A DNA stretch of 64,000 nucleotides. Source: Actinomycetota bacterium. GTDB taxonomy: Bacteria > Actinomycetota > Acidimicrobiia > IMCC26256 > PALSA-555. Below are positions 1 through 6,128 of this stretch, in pieces (position 1 is the stretch's first letter; each line of letters opens with the position of its first letter). The translations under genes and the position numbers were made by a program. The stretch covers positions 1 to 64,000 of the forward strand of contig VGBR01000004.1 of assembly GCA_016870355.1 (NCBI GenBank). Reading direction: 5' to 3'. Under the pieces are notes generated by a model. That model ran no database searches. It saw only the letters and a list, made by a program, of their open reading frames with translations, and had not been told where the DNA came from.

Positions 1-30
1 CCGGCGGTTGGCAAAGCCGCCGCCGACGCG
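1..30 (+). repeat. Partial copy of the 63-bp repeat, cut by the window edge
   Basis: The first 30 bases match the last 30 bases of the 63-bp repeat found at 3503-3565 and (inverted) 3830-3892, with two mismatches. It contains the GGCGG...GGCAAAGCC...CC hairpin of that repeat. The rest of the copy would lie to the left of the window. It sits downstream of the ftsL-like gene. Confidence 0.6.
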
Positions 31-31
31 C

Positions 32-64
32 GAAGCGGCCGCCGGCACTGCCGGCGGCCGCTTC
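32..64 (-). terminator. Strong GC hairpin downstream of ftsL-like gene
   Basis: The arms GAAGCGGCCGCCGGCA (32-47) and its exact reverse complement (49-64) form a 33-base palindrome with a single central base. It lies 70 bases past the stop of the minus-strand ftsL-like gene. There is no clear U tract, so it may be a hairpin-type terminator or an mRNA 3'-end stabiliser. It would separate ftsL from the expected ftsI. Confidence 0.5.
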
Positions 65-133
65 CTCGGCACAGGGGGGTATGCCGATCGAGGCGCGCGC
101 GAATCGGGGAGGTACGTCGTCAAGGCCCGGCGC

Positions 134-640
134 TCACGGCGAGTCGCCGAGGGTCGGCTTCACCTCGGTCCAACCGTTCATGGTCGTGCTGGGCGCGTCG
201 GCGGGCGGCGGGGCTTCCCCACTGATCGGGACGGGCGTCGGCGGAGTACCCGGAGGCACCATCCCCATCTGCCGAGCCGCTTCGGTGATGCGAACGGGAG
301 ACGAGAGCTGCGCGTACTCGTAGCGCGCATTTTCGTAGCGACGCTCCGCGATCGCCGTCCGCCGCTCGAGCTCGTCGAGCGCGACCTGACTCTGAGCGAG
401 CAGCGCGTGGAAGCCGACCACGGTCAGCGACGTGATCACCGCACCGCTCACGAGCGCGAGCGTCCGGCGACGCCGGCGCACCTGGGTGCGAACCGGAACC
501 ACCTGGAGCGCGGGCCGCGGTGCCGGCGCGCGATACGGACCCCACGTCTTGGGGAACGCGAGCGCGGTCGCACCGTGCGTGCGCGGTGCACGAGCAGGGG
601 CCGAGCGACGCGTCGGGCGCTCGAGGACGGTTGCGGTCAT
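134..640 (-). CDS. ftsL: FtsL-like division protein
   Basis: The 168-residue protein has a basic, proline- and alanine-rich cytoplasmic N-terminus, one membrane segment at about residues 60-80 (LALVSGAVITSLTVVGFHAL), then a coiled-coil-like stretch (ELERRTAIAERRYENARYEY) and a short extracytoplasmic tail ending in a proline-rich region. This is the topology of FtsL/septum formation initiator proteins, which bridge FtsB/FtsQ and the FtsW-FtsI synthase at the septum. The ATG overlaps the rsmH stop in an ATGA quartet, which fixes the start and implies translational coupling. Sequence similarity in FtsL is weak, so the call rests on topology and on position directly after rsmH in the mraZ cluster. 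Confidence 0.8.
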   Translation of the reverse strand: MTATVLERPTRRSAPARAPRTHGATALAFPKTWGPYRAPAPRPALQVVPVRTQVRRRRRTLALVSGAVITSLTVVGFHALLAQSQVALDELERRTAIAERRYENARYEYAQLSSPVRITEAARQMGMVPPGTPPTPVPISGEAPPPADAPSTTMNGWTEVKPTLGDSP

Positions 641-1578
641 GAGGGTGAGCTCGCCCGGACCTTCTCGGCCGCACGAAGCCGCGCGCTCTGCGCACGTCGG
701 TTCGTCGCGATCTCGGCCGGACGCGGCCGCATCGGCCGACGCGTGAGCACCCGCACAAGCGGCTTGCGGACAGGCTCCACGGGCAACCCTGGCGGCTGCT
801 CGCTCACACCCGTCCACTGGGTGAAGCGATCCTTGACCAAGCGGTCCTCGAGCGAGTGGTAGCTCAGCACGAGGATGCGGCCACCTGGCGCGAGCAGATG
901 CACGGACTCGTCGAGGCCGGCCTCGAGGTTCGGCAGCTCGCGGTTGACCTCCATCCGGATCGCCTGGAACGTGCGGCGCGCCGGGTGCGGGCCACGACGA
1001 CGCGCGCGTGCAGGGATCGCGTCCTTCACCGCGGCGACGAGGTCGCCGGTCGTCTCGAGCGGGCGACGCGCGACGATCTGCGCGGCGATGCGCTTCGCGA
1101 ACTTCTCTTCGCCGTAGCGCTGGAGCACGTCGACGAGTGCTTCCTCGTCGTACTCGTTGAGGACCTTCTCGGCCGTCAGCTCACCGGCCGAATCCATCCT
1201 CATATCGAGTGGTGCGTCACCCCAGTACGAGAAGCCGCGTTCGGGCCAGTCGAGCTGCGGGCTGCTGACACCCAGATCGAACAGGATTCCCATGATCACT
1301 CCCTCGCTCGCCTCGCTCGCGATCGCCGCCAGCTGGCTGAAGTTGCCGTGCACCACCCGGACTCGCTCCCCGAACTCGGCGAGTGCCGCAGTTGCGGCGG
1401 TCACCGCTTCGGGGTCTCGATCCATCCCGAGGACTCGGATGTCGGGCCGGTCTTCGAGGAGCGCACGGGCGTGCCCGCCTCCCCCGACCGTTGCGTCGAC
1501 GATCCAACCTGCAGGTACCGCTCTGAGGAGCTCGACCACTTCCTCGGTCATCGCTGCTTGGTGCTCGTACCGAGTCAT
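637..1578 (-). CDS. rsmH: 16S rRNA (cytosine1402-N4)-methyltransferase RsmH
   Basis: The 313-residue protein matches RsmH (MraW) along its length. It begins with the conserved HxxxM block (YEHQAAMTEEVVELL), then the SAM-binding DATVGGGGHA near residue 30, GMDRDPEAV, the family motif ILFDLGVSSPQLD, RGFSYWGDAPLDMRMD, and a C-terminal LSYHSLEDRLVK. It methylates N4 of C1402 in the ribosomal P site. It is the second gene of the division cluster after mraZ, separated from it by a 240-base structured leader, and overlaps the ftsL-like gene by four bases. The basic, arginine-rich C-terminus is normal for the family. Confidence 0.97.
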   Translation of the reverse strand: MTRYEHQAAMTEEVVELLRAVPAGWIVDATVGGGGHARALLEDRPDIRVLGMDRDPEAVTAATAALAEFGERVRVVHGNFSQLAAIASEASEGVIMGILFDLGVSSPQLDWPERGFSYWGDAPLDMRMDSAGELTAEKVLNEYDEEALVDVLQRYGEEKFAKRIAAQIVARRPLETTGDLVAAVKDAIPARARRRGPHPARRTFQAIRMEVNRELPNLEAGLDESVHLLAPGGRILVLSYHSLEDRLVKDRFTQWTGVSEQPPGLPVEPVRKPLVRVLTRRPMRPRPAEIATNRRAQSARLRAAEKVRASSPS

Positions 1579-1634
1579 GACCGGTTCCTCTGTTACCGTT
1601 CGGCGCTGCGGGTTCGTCGCTCGGGTCCCGCCCA

Positions 1635-1752
1635 GGTCTGCTGCCAGCCCCCCGACCGGACGAGTGCCGTTCGGTTTTCTCCCCGAATCGACTCGGTGGA
1701 AGCGGGCGGAGTAGGGGCTTCACCGCGCCGACCGGAGGGCTGGCAGCAGACC
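1635..1752 (-). ncRNA. Structured leader of rsmH, candidate mraW RNA motif
   Basis: In the 240 bases between mraZ and rsmH, GGTCTGCTGCCAGCCC (1635-1650) is exactly complementary to 1737-1752, forming a 16-bp stem that closes an 86-base interior containing further complementary stretches. The element is on the rsmH message about 60 bases before the start codon. A cis-regulatory mraW RNA motif upstream of rsmH is known in actinobacteria; position and long-range stem fit, but I could not compare the consensus base by base. Confidence 0.5.
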
Positions 1753-1818
1753 CGCAACGGGTCCGTGATGTTGGCTGCGTCGCTCGCGAGGACTCCTTTC
1801 GTCGCTTGTCGTTGTCCG

Positions 1819-2253
1819 TCAGACCACGATGCCGGGGAGGCTGTCGTCGCCAGCCAGGAGCGCCTCGCCCTGGGCGCGGTGTGCGCGCCAGCGCTCGGCG
1901 TCCCAGATCTCGATGTGGGTGAGCGCGCCGTTGACCACGACCTCGCGGTCGAGCCCGGCGTACTCGCGAAGCGGAGGCGGCACCGGGACGCGTCCCTGCT
2001 TGTCGGGCACGACCTGGCTGGCGAGGGCAAAGATCGTCCGCGCCACCACCATGCGGTCACCGCCCTCTCGGGCGAGCTCCTTGGCGCGGGTCACCACGCC
2101 CTCCCACTCCGCGGGGGTGTAGACGGCGAGGCACTTGCTCTGTCCCGCGGCCAGGTACGCGCCGCCCTCGAGGGCGGGGCGAAACCGGGCAGGCAAGATG
2201 AGCCGTCCCTTGTCGTCCAGGGAGTGTGGGAACTCCCCGAGAAATGCATCCAC
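1819..2253 (-). CDS. mraZ: Transcriptional regulator MraZ
   Basis: The 144-residue protein has the two SpoVT-AbrB-like halves of MraZ, each with its signature loop: DDKGRLILPARFR near residue 13 and DKQGRVPVPPPLR near residue 84. MraZ is a ring-forming DNA-binding protein that represses or modulates the division and cell wall (dcw) cluster by binding direct repeats upstream of its own gene. It is the first gene of the cluster here, as is usual. Length and motif spacing are normal. Repeats of the form GGAAAGTGG lie about 45-85 bases upstream of the start, consistent with autoregulation. Confidence 0.96.
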   Translation of the reverse strand: MDAFLGEFPHSLDDKGRLILPARFRPALEGGAYLAAGQSKCLAVYTPAEWEGVVTRAKELAREGGDRMVVARTIFALASQVVPDKQGRVPVPPPLREYAGLDREVVVNGALTHIEIWDAERWRAHRAQGEALLAGDDSLPGIVV

Positions 2254-2295
2254 GGTCCCCCTCTAGGGAGAGCGCACCCCCACCAGGGTGTTCCC

Positions 2296-2336
2296 TCCAC
2301 TTTCCACCATTTCCGAGCAATCTAGACCCACTTTCC
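2296..2336 (-). promoter_or_regulatory. Candidate MraZ boxes upstream of mraZ
   Basis: On the mraZ coding strand three similar decamers occur: GGAAAGTGGG (2336-2327), GGAAATGGTG (2314-2305) and GGAAAGTGGA (2305-2296). MraZ is known to bind short GTGG/TGGG direct repeats upstream of its own gene, so these are natural operator candidates. The spacing is not perfectly regular. Confidence 0.45.
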
Positions 2337-2899
2337 CCCCCCGCCAACCCACCTTCTCCCCCATCTCCCCCATTCGTCACCCAACCCCCACCCCTCCTCC
2401 CCCCTTCGCTCGTCACCTCGGGGCGCCATGCCCGCGTCTGGCGCGCCGAAGCCCGGGTCCACGCCTTGGCGGGAGGCGGTGGGTGCCCGGGACGCTCCGT
2501 CGTGGCGCGGTGCTCCGCCGCAGCGCGAGCGGCGCCCTGCGGGCGCTAGAGGCGAGGGCCTGCGTCTCCGCAATGCGCCTCGACGAAGGCCCCGGGACCC
2601 ACCGCAGTTCACGAGAGCTGCGCGCTAAGCGGCCTTTCGACCGCGGGTGCGGGGCGGAGGCGACGGTGTCGGGTGCGGCGCAGTTGCACCGATCGGCCGA
2701 GACCCGGCTCGAAGAGCCGACGGCCGATCCGCCTCTGGCGGATGGCCGGCGTAGGGGCTCGGGCGAAGTTAGGTGCAGCGCCGTCGCCCGATGCCTCGCC
2801 GCAGTCCCCCGCACTGGCGAACGTGACCGCGAGGGTCCCGCGGAGAGCTCACGCGCGTCTGCGCCTAGGAGTCCGGGGTTGTGGCGAGAAAGAGCGGGG
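2337..2899. other. 560-bp stretch without a recognisable gene
   Basis: Between the mraZ promoter region and the HNH gene there is a C/T-rich tract (about 2330-2410) and then very GC-rich sequence. Open frames exist in several phases but are arginine/alanine/proline-rich translations with no family resemblance, start context or conserved motif. I searched by eye for tRNA T-loops, tmRNA, SRP RNA and RNase P RNA cores and found none I could defend. A short gene or unrecognised RNA is not excluded. Confidence 0.4.
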
Positions 2900-3505
2900 C
2901 TACGCGGGGACGGCCTCTCTTGGCGCGTTCGGCTCTCTTTCGCTCGGCAAGTAGGAGGTCCAGGCTGGGTCTGGGTTGCCTGCTGTTGCTACTAGCCAGA
3001 GGGCTGCGTGGGGAGCTCTCGGTGTTCTCTTCAGCCTGAGGTTGGCTTCTTGGAGTAGCCGGTCTTCTTTCTTGGCGTTGCAGTTGCGGCAGCTGGCTAC
3101 GACGTTTTCCCAGGTGTGGGTGCCGCCTCGGCTTCTTGGGACTACGTGGTCGATGTTCTCTGCGTTGCGGTTGCAGTACTGGCAGCGGTGGTGGTCACGC
3201 GCGAAGACGGCTCGTCTGCTGAGTGGGACGCGGGTTCTGAAGGGCACGCGTACGAAGTGCACCAGTCGGATGACCGAGGGGGCGGGGATGCTGGTGCGTT
3301 CGGAGCGGAACTCGGCGCCGTTGCGCTCGAGGATCTCCGCCTTCTCCTTGAGCACGAGCACGACGGCTCGGCGGGCCGAGACGACGCAGAGCGGCTCGAA
3401 GCTGGCGTTGAGCAGCAGCGCTCTCCCCAACTCGAGCGACCTCCTCTCGGACCAGACTGGCGAGGAGTCTACCGGCGCGCCCGCGCCGGCTTGGTCCGAC
3501 TCCAT
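2900..3505 (-). CDS. HNH endonuclease family protein
   Basis: The 201-residue frame contains the actinobacterial HNH pattern: ALLLNASFEPLCVVSARRAVVLVL, then VPLSRRAVFARDHHRCQYC, the catalytic region NIDHVVPRSRGGTHTWENVVASC, and a second zinc pair CRNC. The two CxxC pairs hold a structural zinc and the DHVVPRSRGG segment supplies the metal-binding histidines of the beta-beta-alpha-metal fold. Such stand-alone HNH proteins are widespread in actinobacteria; their role is not established. The first ATG lies at the very edge of the 63-bp repeat, so the first ~25 residues (poorly conserved) may not be native, and a start near SLELGRALLLN is possible. Confidence 0.85.
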   Translation of the reverse strand: MESDQAGAGAPVDSSPVWSERRSLELGRALLLNASFEPLCVVSARRAVVLVLKEKAEILERNGAEFRSERTSIPAPSVIRLVHFVRVPFRTRVPLSRRAVFARDHHRCQYCNRNAENIDHVVPRSRGGTHTWENVVASCRNCNAKKEDRLLQEANLRLKRTPRAPHAALWLVATAGNPDPAWTSYLPSEREPNAPREAVPA

Positions 3506-3565
3506 TGGTCGGCATCGCAGGCGATGCCTCCTGCTCCGGCGGTCGGCGAAGCCGCCGCCTACGCG
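3503..3565 (+). repeat. 63-bp repeat, left copy (inverted with 3830-3892)
   Basis: This 63-base sequence is repeated in inverted orientation at 3830-3892 with one mismatch. Each copy holds two small hairpins: GGCATCG-cagg-CGATGCC and GGCGG...GGC-(g/a)aa-GCC...CC. The left copy runs from the ATG of the HNH gene to the 3' end of the small gene at 3559-3789. Confidence 0.9.
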
Positions 3566-3789
3566 TTCGTTGCCAGCTGTCGGCGGTGTTCGTCGCGGCA
3601 CCACTCGAGGTAGGTCACGAGGTCGCCGGGCGCGGGCGCGCTGTCACTGCCGTACTGCGTCTCCAGGCGGAAGTGGAGGTAGGCCGGGTCCGGGCGCGGG
3701 ATGAACGGTGGTCGCCGCCACCATCCGGGCCGGCTCGTGCGCGCGAGCTGGCGCAGCGCCGTGCGCCACAGCGTCGGACGGATCGCCAC
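3559..3789 (-). CDS. Small conserved protein lying between inverted repeats
   Basis: A 76-residue reading, starting at a GTG, gives a coherent protein: IRPTLWRTALRQL, GWWRRPPFIPRPDPAYLHFRLETQYG and a C-terminus PGDLVTYLEWCRDEHRRQL. I recall similar short proteins with a GWWRR...PDPAYLRFR...YLRWCR pattern from other actinobacteria; their function is unknown to me. The aromatic and proline content is unlike the shadow frames around it. Its last residues are encoded by the left 63-bp repeat and it starts just before the right copy, so the gene fills the space between them. A start further upstream (SWARAALAV) is possible. Confidence 0.65.
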   Translation of the reverse strand: MAIRPTLWRTALRQLARTSRPGWWRRPPFIPRPDPAYLHFRLETQYGSDSAPAPGDLVTYLEWCRDEHRRQLATNA

Positions 3790-3829
3790 TGCGAGGGCAG
3801 CGCGCGCCCACGAGCCTCGCGGCGTCGAC

Positions 3830-3892
3830 CGCGTAGGCGGCGGCTTTGCCGACCGCCGGAGCAGGAGGCATCGCCTGCGATGCCGACCAATG
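3830..3892 (-). repeat. 63-bp repeat, right copy (inverted)
   Basis: This is the reverse complement of 3503-3565 with a single difference in the second hairpin loop (aaa instead of gaa). It ends 28 bases before the moxR promoter. Confidence 0.9.
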
Positions 3893-3920
3893 CAGGTGCC
3901 CACAGTCACAACGGTAGGTC

Positions 3921-3936
3921 CAGGTACCCTGCCCTC
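3921..3936 (+). promoter_or_regulatory. moxR promoter predicting a leaderless mRNA
   Basis: CAGGTACCCTGC contains a TACCCT hexamer (3925-3930) matching the actinobacterial TAnnnT -10. The next six bases lead straight into the ATG at 3937, so the expected transcription start is the A of the start codon. No Shine-Dalgarno sequence precedes the gene. The same CAGGTACCCTGC string occurs at 20420 and 29478. Confidence 0.55.
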
Positions 3937-4908
3937 ATGGCGCAACCTGCGGCGGCGCGGCGCGTAGACGTCGCCGGGATCTTCGAAGCCTTGTTGCGCA
4001 ACATCGAACGGGTGATCCAAGGCAAGCGCGAGCAGGTGCGGCTCGCGTTGGTCTGCTTGTTCGCCGAGGGCCACCTGCTCATCGAGGACGTGCCCGGGGT
4101 CGGCAAGACCTCGCTGGCCAAGGCGATCGCTCGCTCGATCGCCGCGACGGCGCATCGCATCCAGTTCACCCCGGACCTCCTTCCTTCCGACGTCGTCGGG
4201 GTGTCGGTGTGGAACCGGGCGACGAACGAGTTCGAGTTCCGCCCGGGTGCGGTCTTCGCGCACGTCGTGCTGGCCGACGAGATCAACCGCGCGTCGCCGA
4301 AGACGCAGTCGGCGCTGCTTGAATCGATGGAAGAGCACCAGGTGACGGTGGACTCGCGCACGTACGCGCTGCCACGACCGTTCCTCGTGATCGCGACCCA
4401 GAACCCGGTCGAGCTCGAAGGCACCTATCCCCTGCCGGAAGCGCAGCTCGACCGCTTCCTCATGCGCGTACCGATGGGCTATCCGAGCCGCGACGCCGAA
4501 GTCGCCATCCTCGACAGCCAAGGTGTCGCACACGCGGGAGTCGACCAGCTCGAAGCGGTCGTGTCCGCAGCCGACGTGGCGGCCGCAGCCGACGCGATCG
4601 TGTCGGTGCACGTCGCTCCCGCGTTGCAGGCGTACATCGTCGATCTGGCCGAAGCGACCCGTCGGCATCCTGATCTCGTGCTCGGCGTCTCCCCTCGTGG
4701 TGCGCTGGCACTGCAGCGCGCCGCACGCGCGCTCGCCGCGAGCACCGGGCGCGACTACGTCATCCCTGACGACATCAAGCTCCTTTCCCCCGCCGTGCTC
4801 GAGCACCGAGTGCTGCTCGGACCAGAAGCCGAGCTGCGCGGCGTGACGACCGCCGACGTGGTGCACGCCGCCGTGGCATCGGTCGCGGTGCCCGGCACCT
4901 CCGGCTGA
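3937..4908 (+). CDS. MoxR family AAA+ ATPase
   Basis: The 323-residue protein is a MoxR-type AAA+ ATPase: Walker A GVGKTS at 54-59, Walker B VVLADEINRA at 110-119, the sensor-1 stretch FLVIATQNPVELEGTYPLPEAQLDRF near 150-175, and a C-terminal lid with SPRGALALQRAARA. MoxR ATPases act as chaperone-like partners of the protein families encoded next to them. The DUF58 and transglutaminase genes that follow within a few bases form the classic MoxR-DUF58-TgpA trio, probably concerned with cell-envelope assembly or stress. The ATG is chosen because the upstream extension is repeat-derived and a -10 box lies six bases before it. Confidence 0.95.
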   Translation: MAQPAAARRVDVAGIFEALLRNIERVIQGKREQVRLALVCLFAEGHLLIEDVPGVGKTSLAKAIARSIAATAHRIQFTPDLLPSDVVGVSVWNRATNEFEFRPGAVFAHVVLADEINRASPKTQSALLESMEEHQVTVDSRTYALPRPFLVIATQNPVELEGTYPLPEAQLDRFLMRVPMGYPSRDAEVAILDSQGVAHAGVDQLEAVVSAADVAAAADAIVSVHVAPALQAYIVDLAEATRRHPDLVLGVSPRGALALQRAARALAASTGRDYVIPDDIKLLSPAVLEHRVLLGPEAELRGVTTADVVHAAVASVAVPGTSG

Positions 4909-4916
4909 CCTCCGCC

Positions 4917-6128
4917 ATGGAAGGTCGCGGCGTCGCCCCGCCCGCGCCCGGCGTCACCCTGACGCGGCGCGGATGGACGCTCGCAGGCGCCGCGGCCGGG
5001 CTGGTGCTCGGTAGCCGCGTGCTCGGAGCCGGACCGCTGGCCGGGCTCGGCATCGGCGCGGCACTCCTCCTTGGCGTCGGCGTCGTGTGGGTACGAGCGC
5101 GTCGACCCGCGCTGCGGATGACGCGATCGGTCCGACCGGCGCGACTGCACGTCGGCACCGAGGGGCGCATCGTGCTGGAAGGTGTCACGACGACGGCAAC
5201 GCCGTTGCTCACGCTCACCGATCGGATCGACGACGGCAAGCGCGCCGCGCGCTTTCTGGTGCCGCCGGGTGACGCTGACGAAACGATCCGTGCCGTGTAT
5301 CGGATCCCGACCCGGCGACGCGGGCGTCACCTCGTCGGCCCGCTCGTCGGTTCGATCACCGATCCGTTCGGAGTCGTGCGCCGGACGTTCCCGATCACCG
5401 AACCCAACGACGTCGTGATCTGTCCGCGGGTGCATGCAGTAGTTCCACCCGCGCGTGGCGGTGGTGGTGAGCCCGCCGCGCACGCTGAAGGTGCGCGGGC
5501 TCCTGCGCTCGAGCCGCTCGGAGAGTTCTTGGCCCTGCGCGACTACGAGCCGGGTGACGATCCGAGGCGGGTGCACTGGCGCATGAGCGCGCGCCGGGGC
5601 GAGCTGCTCGTACGGCAGGACGAGGCGGCGTCACCCGGACGGGTGGTCCTCGTGCTCGACACCCGATCGCACGTGCACGATGAGGCGAGCTTTGAGTCTG
5701 CCGTCGAAATCGTCGCCTCGTTGGCCGTGGCCCTCCGACGCGCGCACGCACCACTCGAAGCGGTCACGACCAAAGGAGAGGTGCTGGGTCGGCCCGGGCC
5801 AGGCATGGTGGAGCTGTTGCTCGAGCGGCTCGCCGTGGTCTCCACGGGCGACCCCGACTACCTGACGCGGGTGGTGGCCGGGCTCCGCGATCGCCTCGGT
5901 ATCGGCGCGGTGGTCGGTGCCACCGGCTACCTCGACGACGAGTTCGCAGACGCGCTGGCCCTGCTGCGGCCGCGTTGTCTCGTCACCGCGATCGCCACCG
6001 GGTCGTCGAGCGACGCGCGCGCTCTCATCCCGGTCGTCGACGCTTCGACCGACTTCCCTGCGGCATGGAATCGCTTCGCCTCCCGAAGCTCACGGCGATG
6101 GAACCTCGTCAGCTCCCGGTCGTTGTAG
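4917..6128 (+). CDS. DUF58 domain-containing membrane protein
   Basis: The 403-residue protein has two adjacent N-terminal membrane segments (about residues 18-60), a beta-rich middle with DPFGVVRR, and the DUF58 core LRDYEPGDDPRRVHWRMSARRGELLVRQ near residues 205-230, followed by a von Willebrand A-like start VVLVLDTRS. The DDPRRVHW motif is diagnostic of DUF58. The gene begins eight bases after moxR and its 3' end overlaps the transglutaminase gene, so the three are one operon. Its biochemical role is unknown; the family usually partners MoxR at the membrane. Confidence 0.93.
   Translation: MEGRGVAPPAPGVTLTRRGWTLAGAAAGLVLGSRVLGAGPLAGLGIGAALLLGVGVVWVRARRPALRMTRSVRPARLHVGTEGRIVLEGVTTTATPLLTLTDRIDDGKRAARFLVPPGDADETIRAVYRIPTRRRGRHLVGPLVGSITDPFGVVRRTFPITEPNDVVICPRVHAVVPPARGGGGEPAAHAEGARAPALEPLGEFLALRDYEPGDDPRRVHWRMSARRGELLVRQDEAASPGRVVLVLDTRSHVHDEASFESAVEIVASLAVALRRAHAPLEAVTTKGEVLGRPGPGMVELLLERLAVVSTGDPDYLTRVVAGLRDRLGIGAVVGATGYLDDEFADALALLRPRCLVTAIATGSSSDARALIPVVDASTDFPAAWNRFASRSSRRWNLVSSRSL

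Noticed and set aside
2420-2900. Possible RNase P RNA, tmRNA, SRP RNA or tRNA
   Set aside because: None of the conserved core strings (for example GAAAGTCC/ACAGAA, tRNA T-loop, SRP tetraloop) could be found on either strand.
3790-4866. Long open frame antisense to moxR, continuous with the small gene at 3559-3789
   Set aside because: The translation is histidine/arginine-rich with no motif, and mirrors codon bias of the clear MoxR ATPase on the other strand. Only its last 76 codons look like a real protein.
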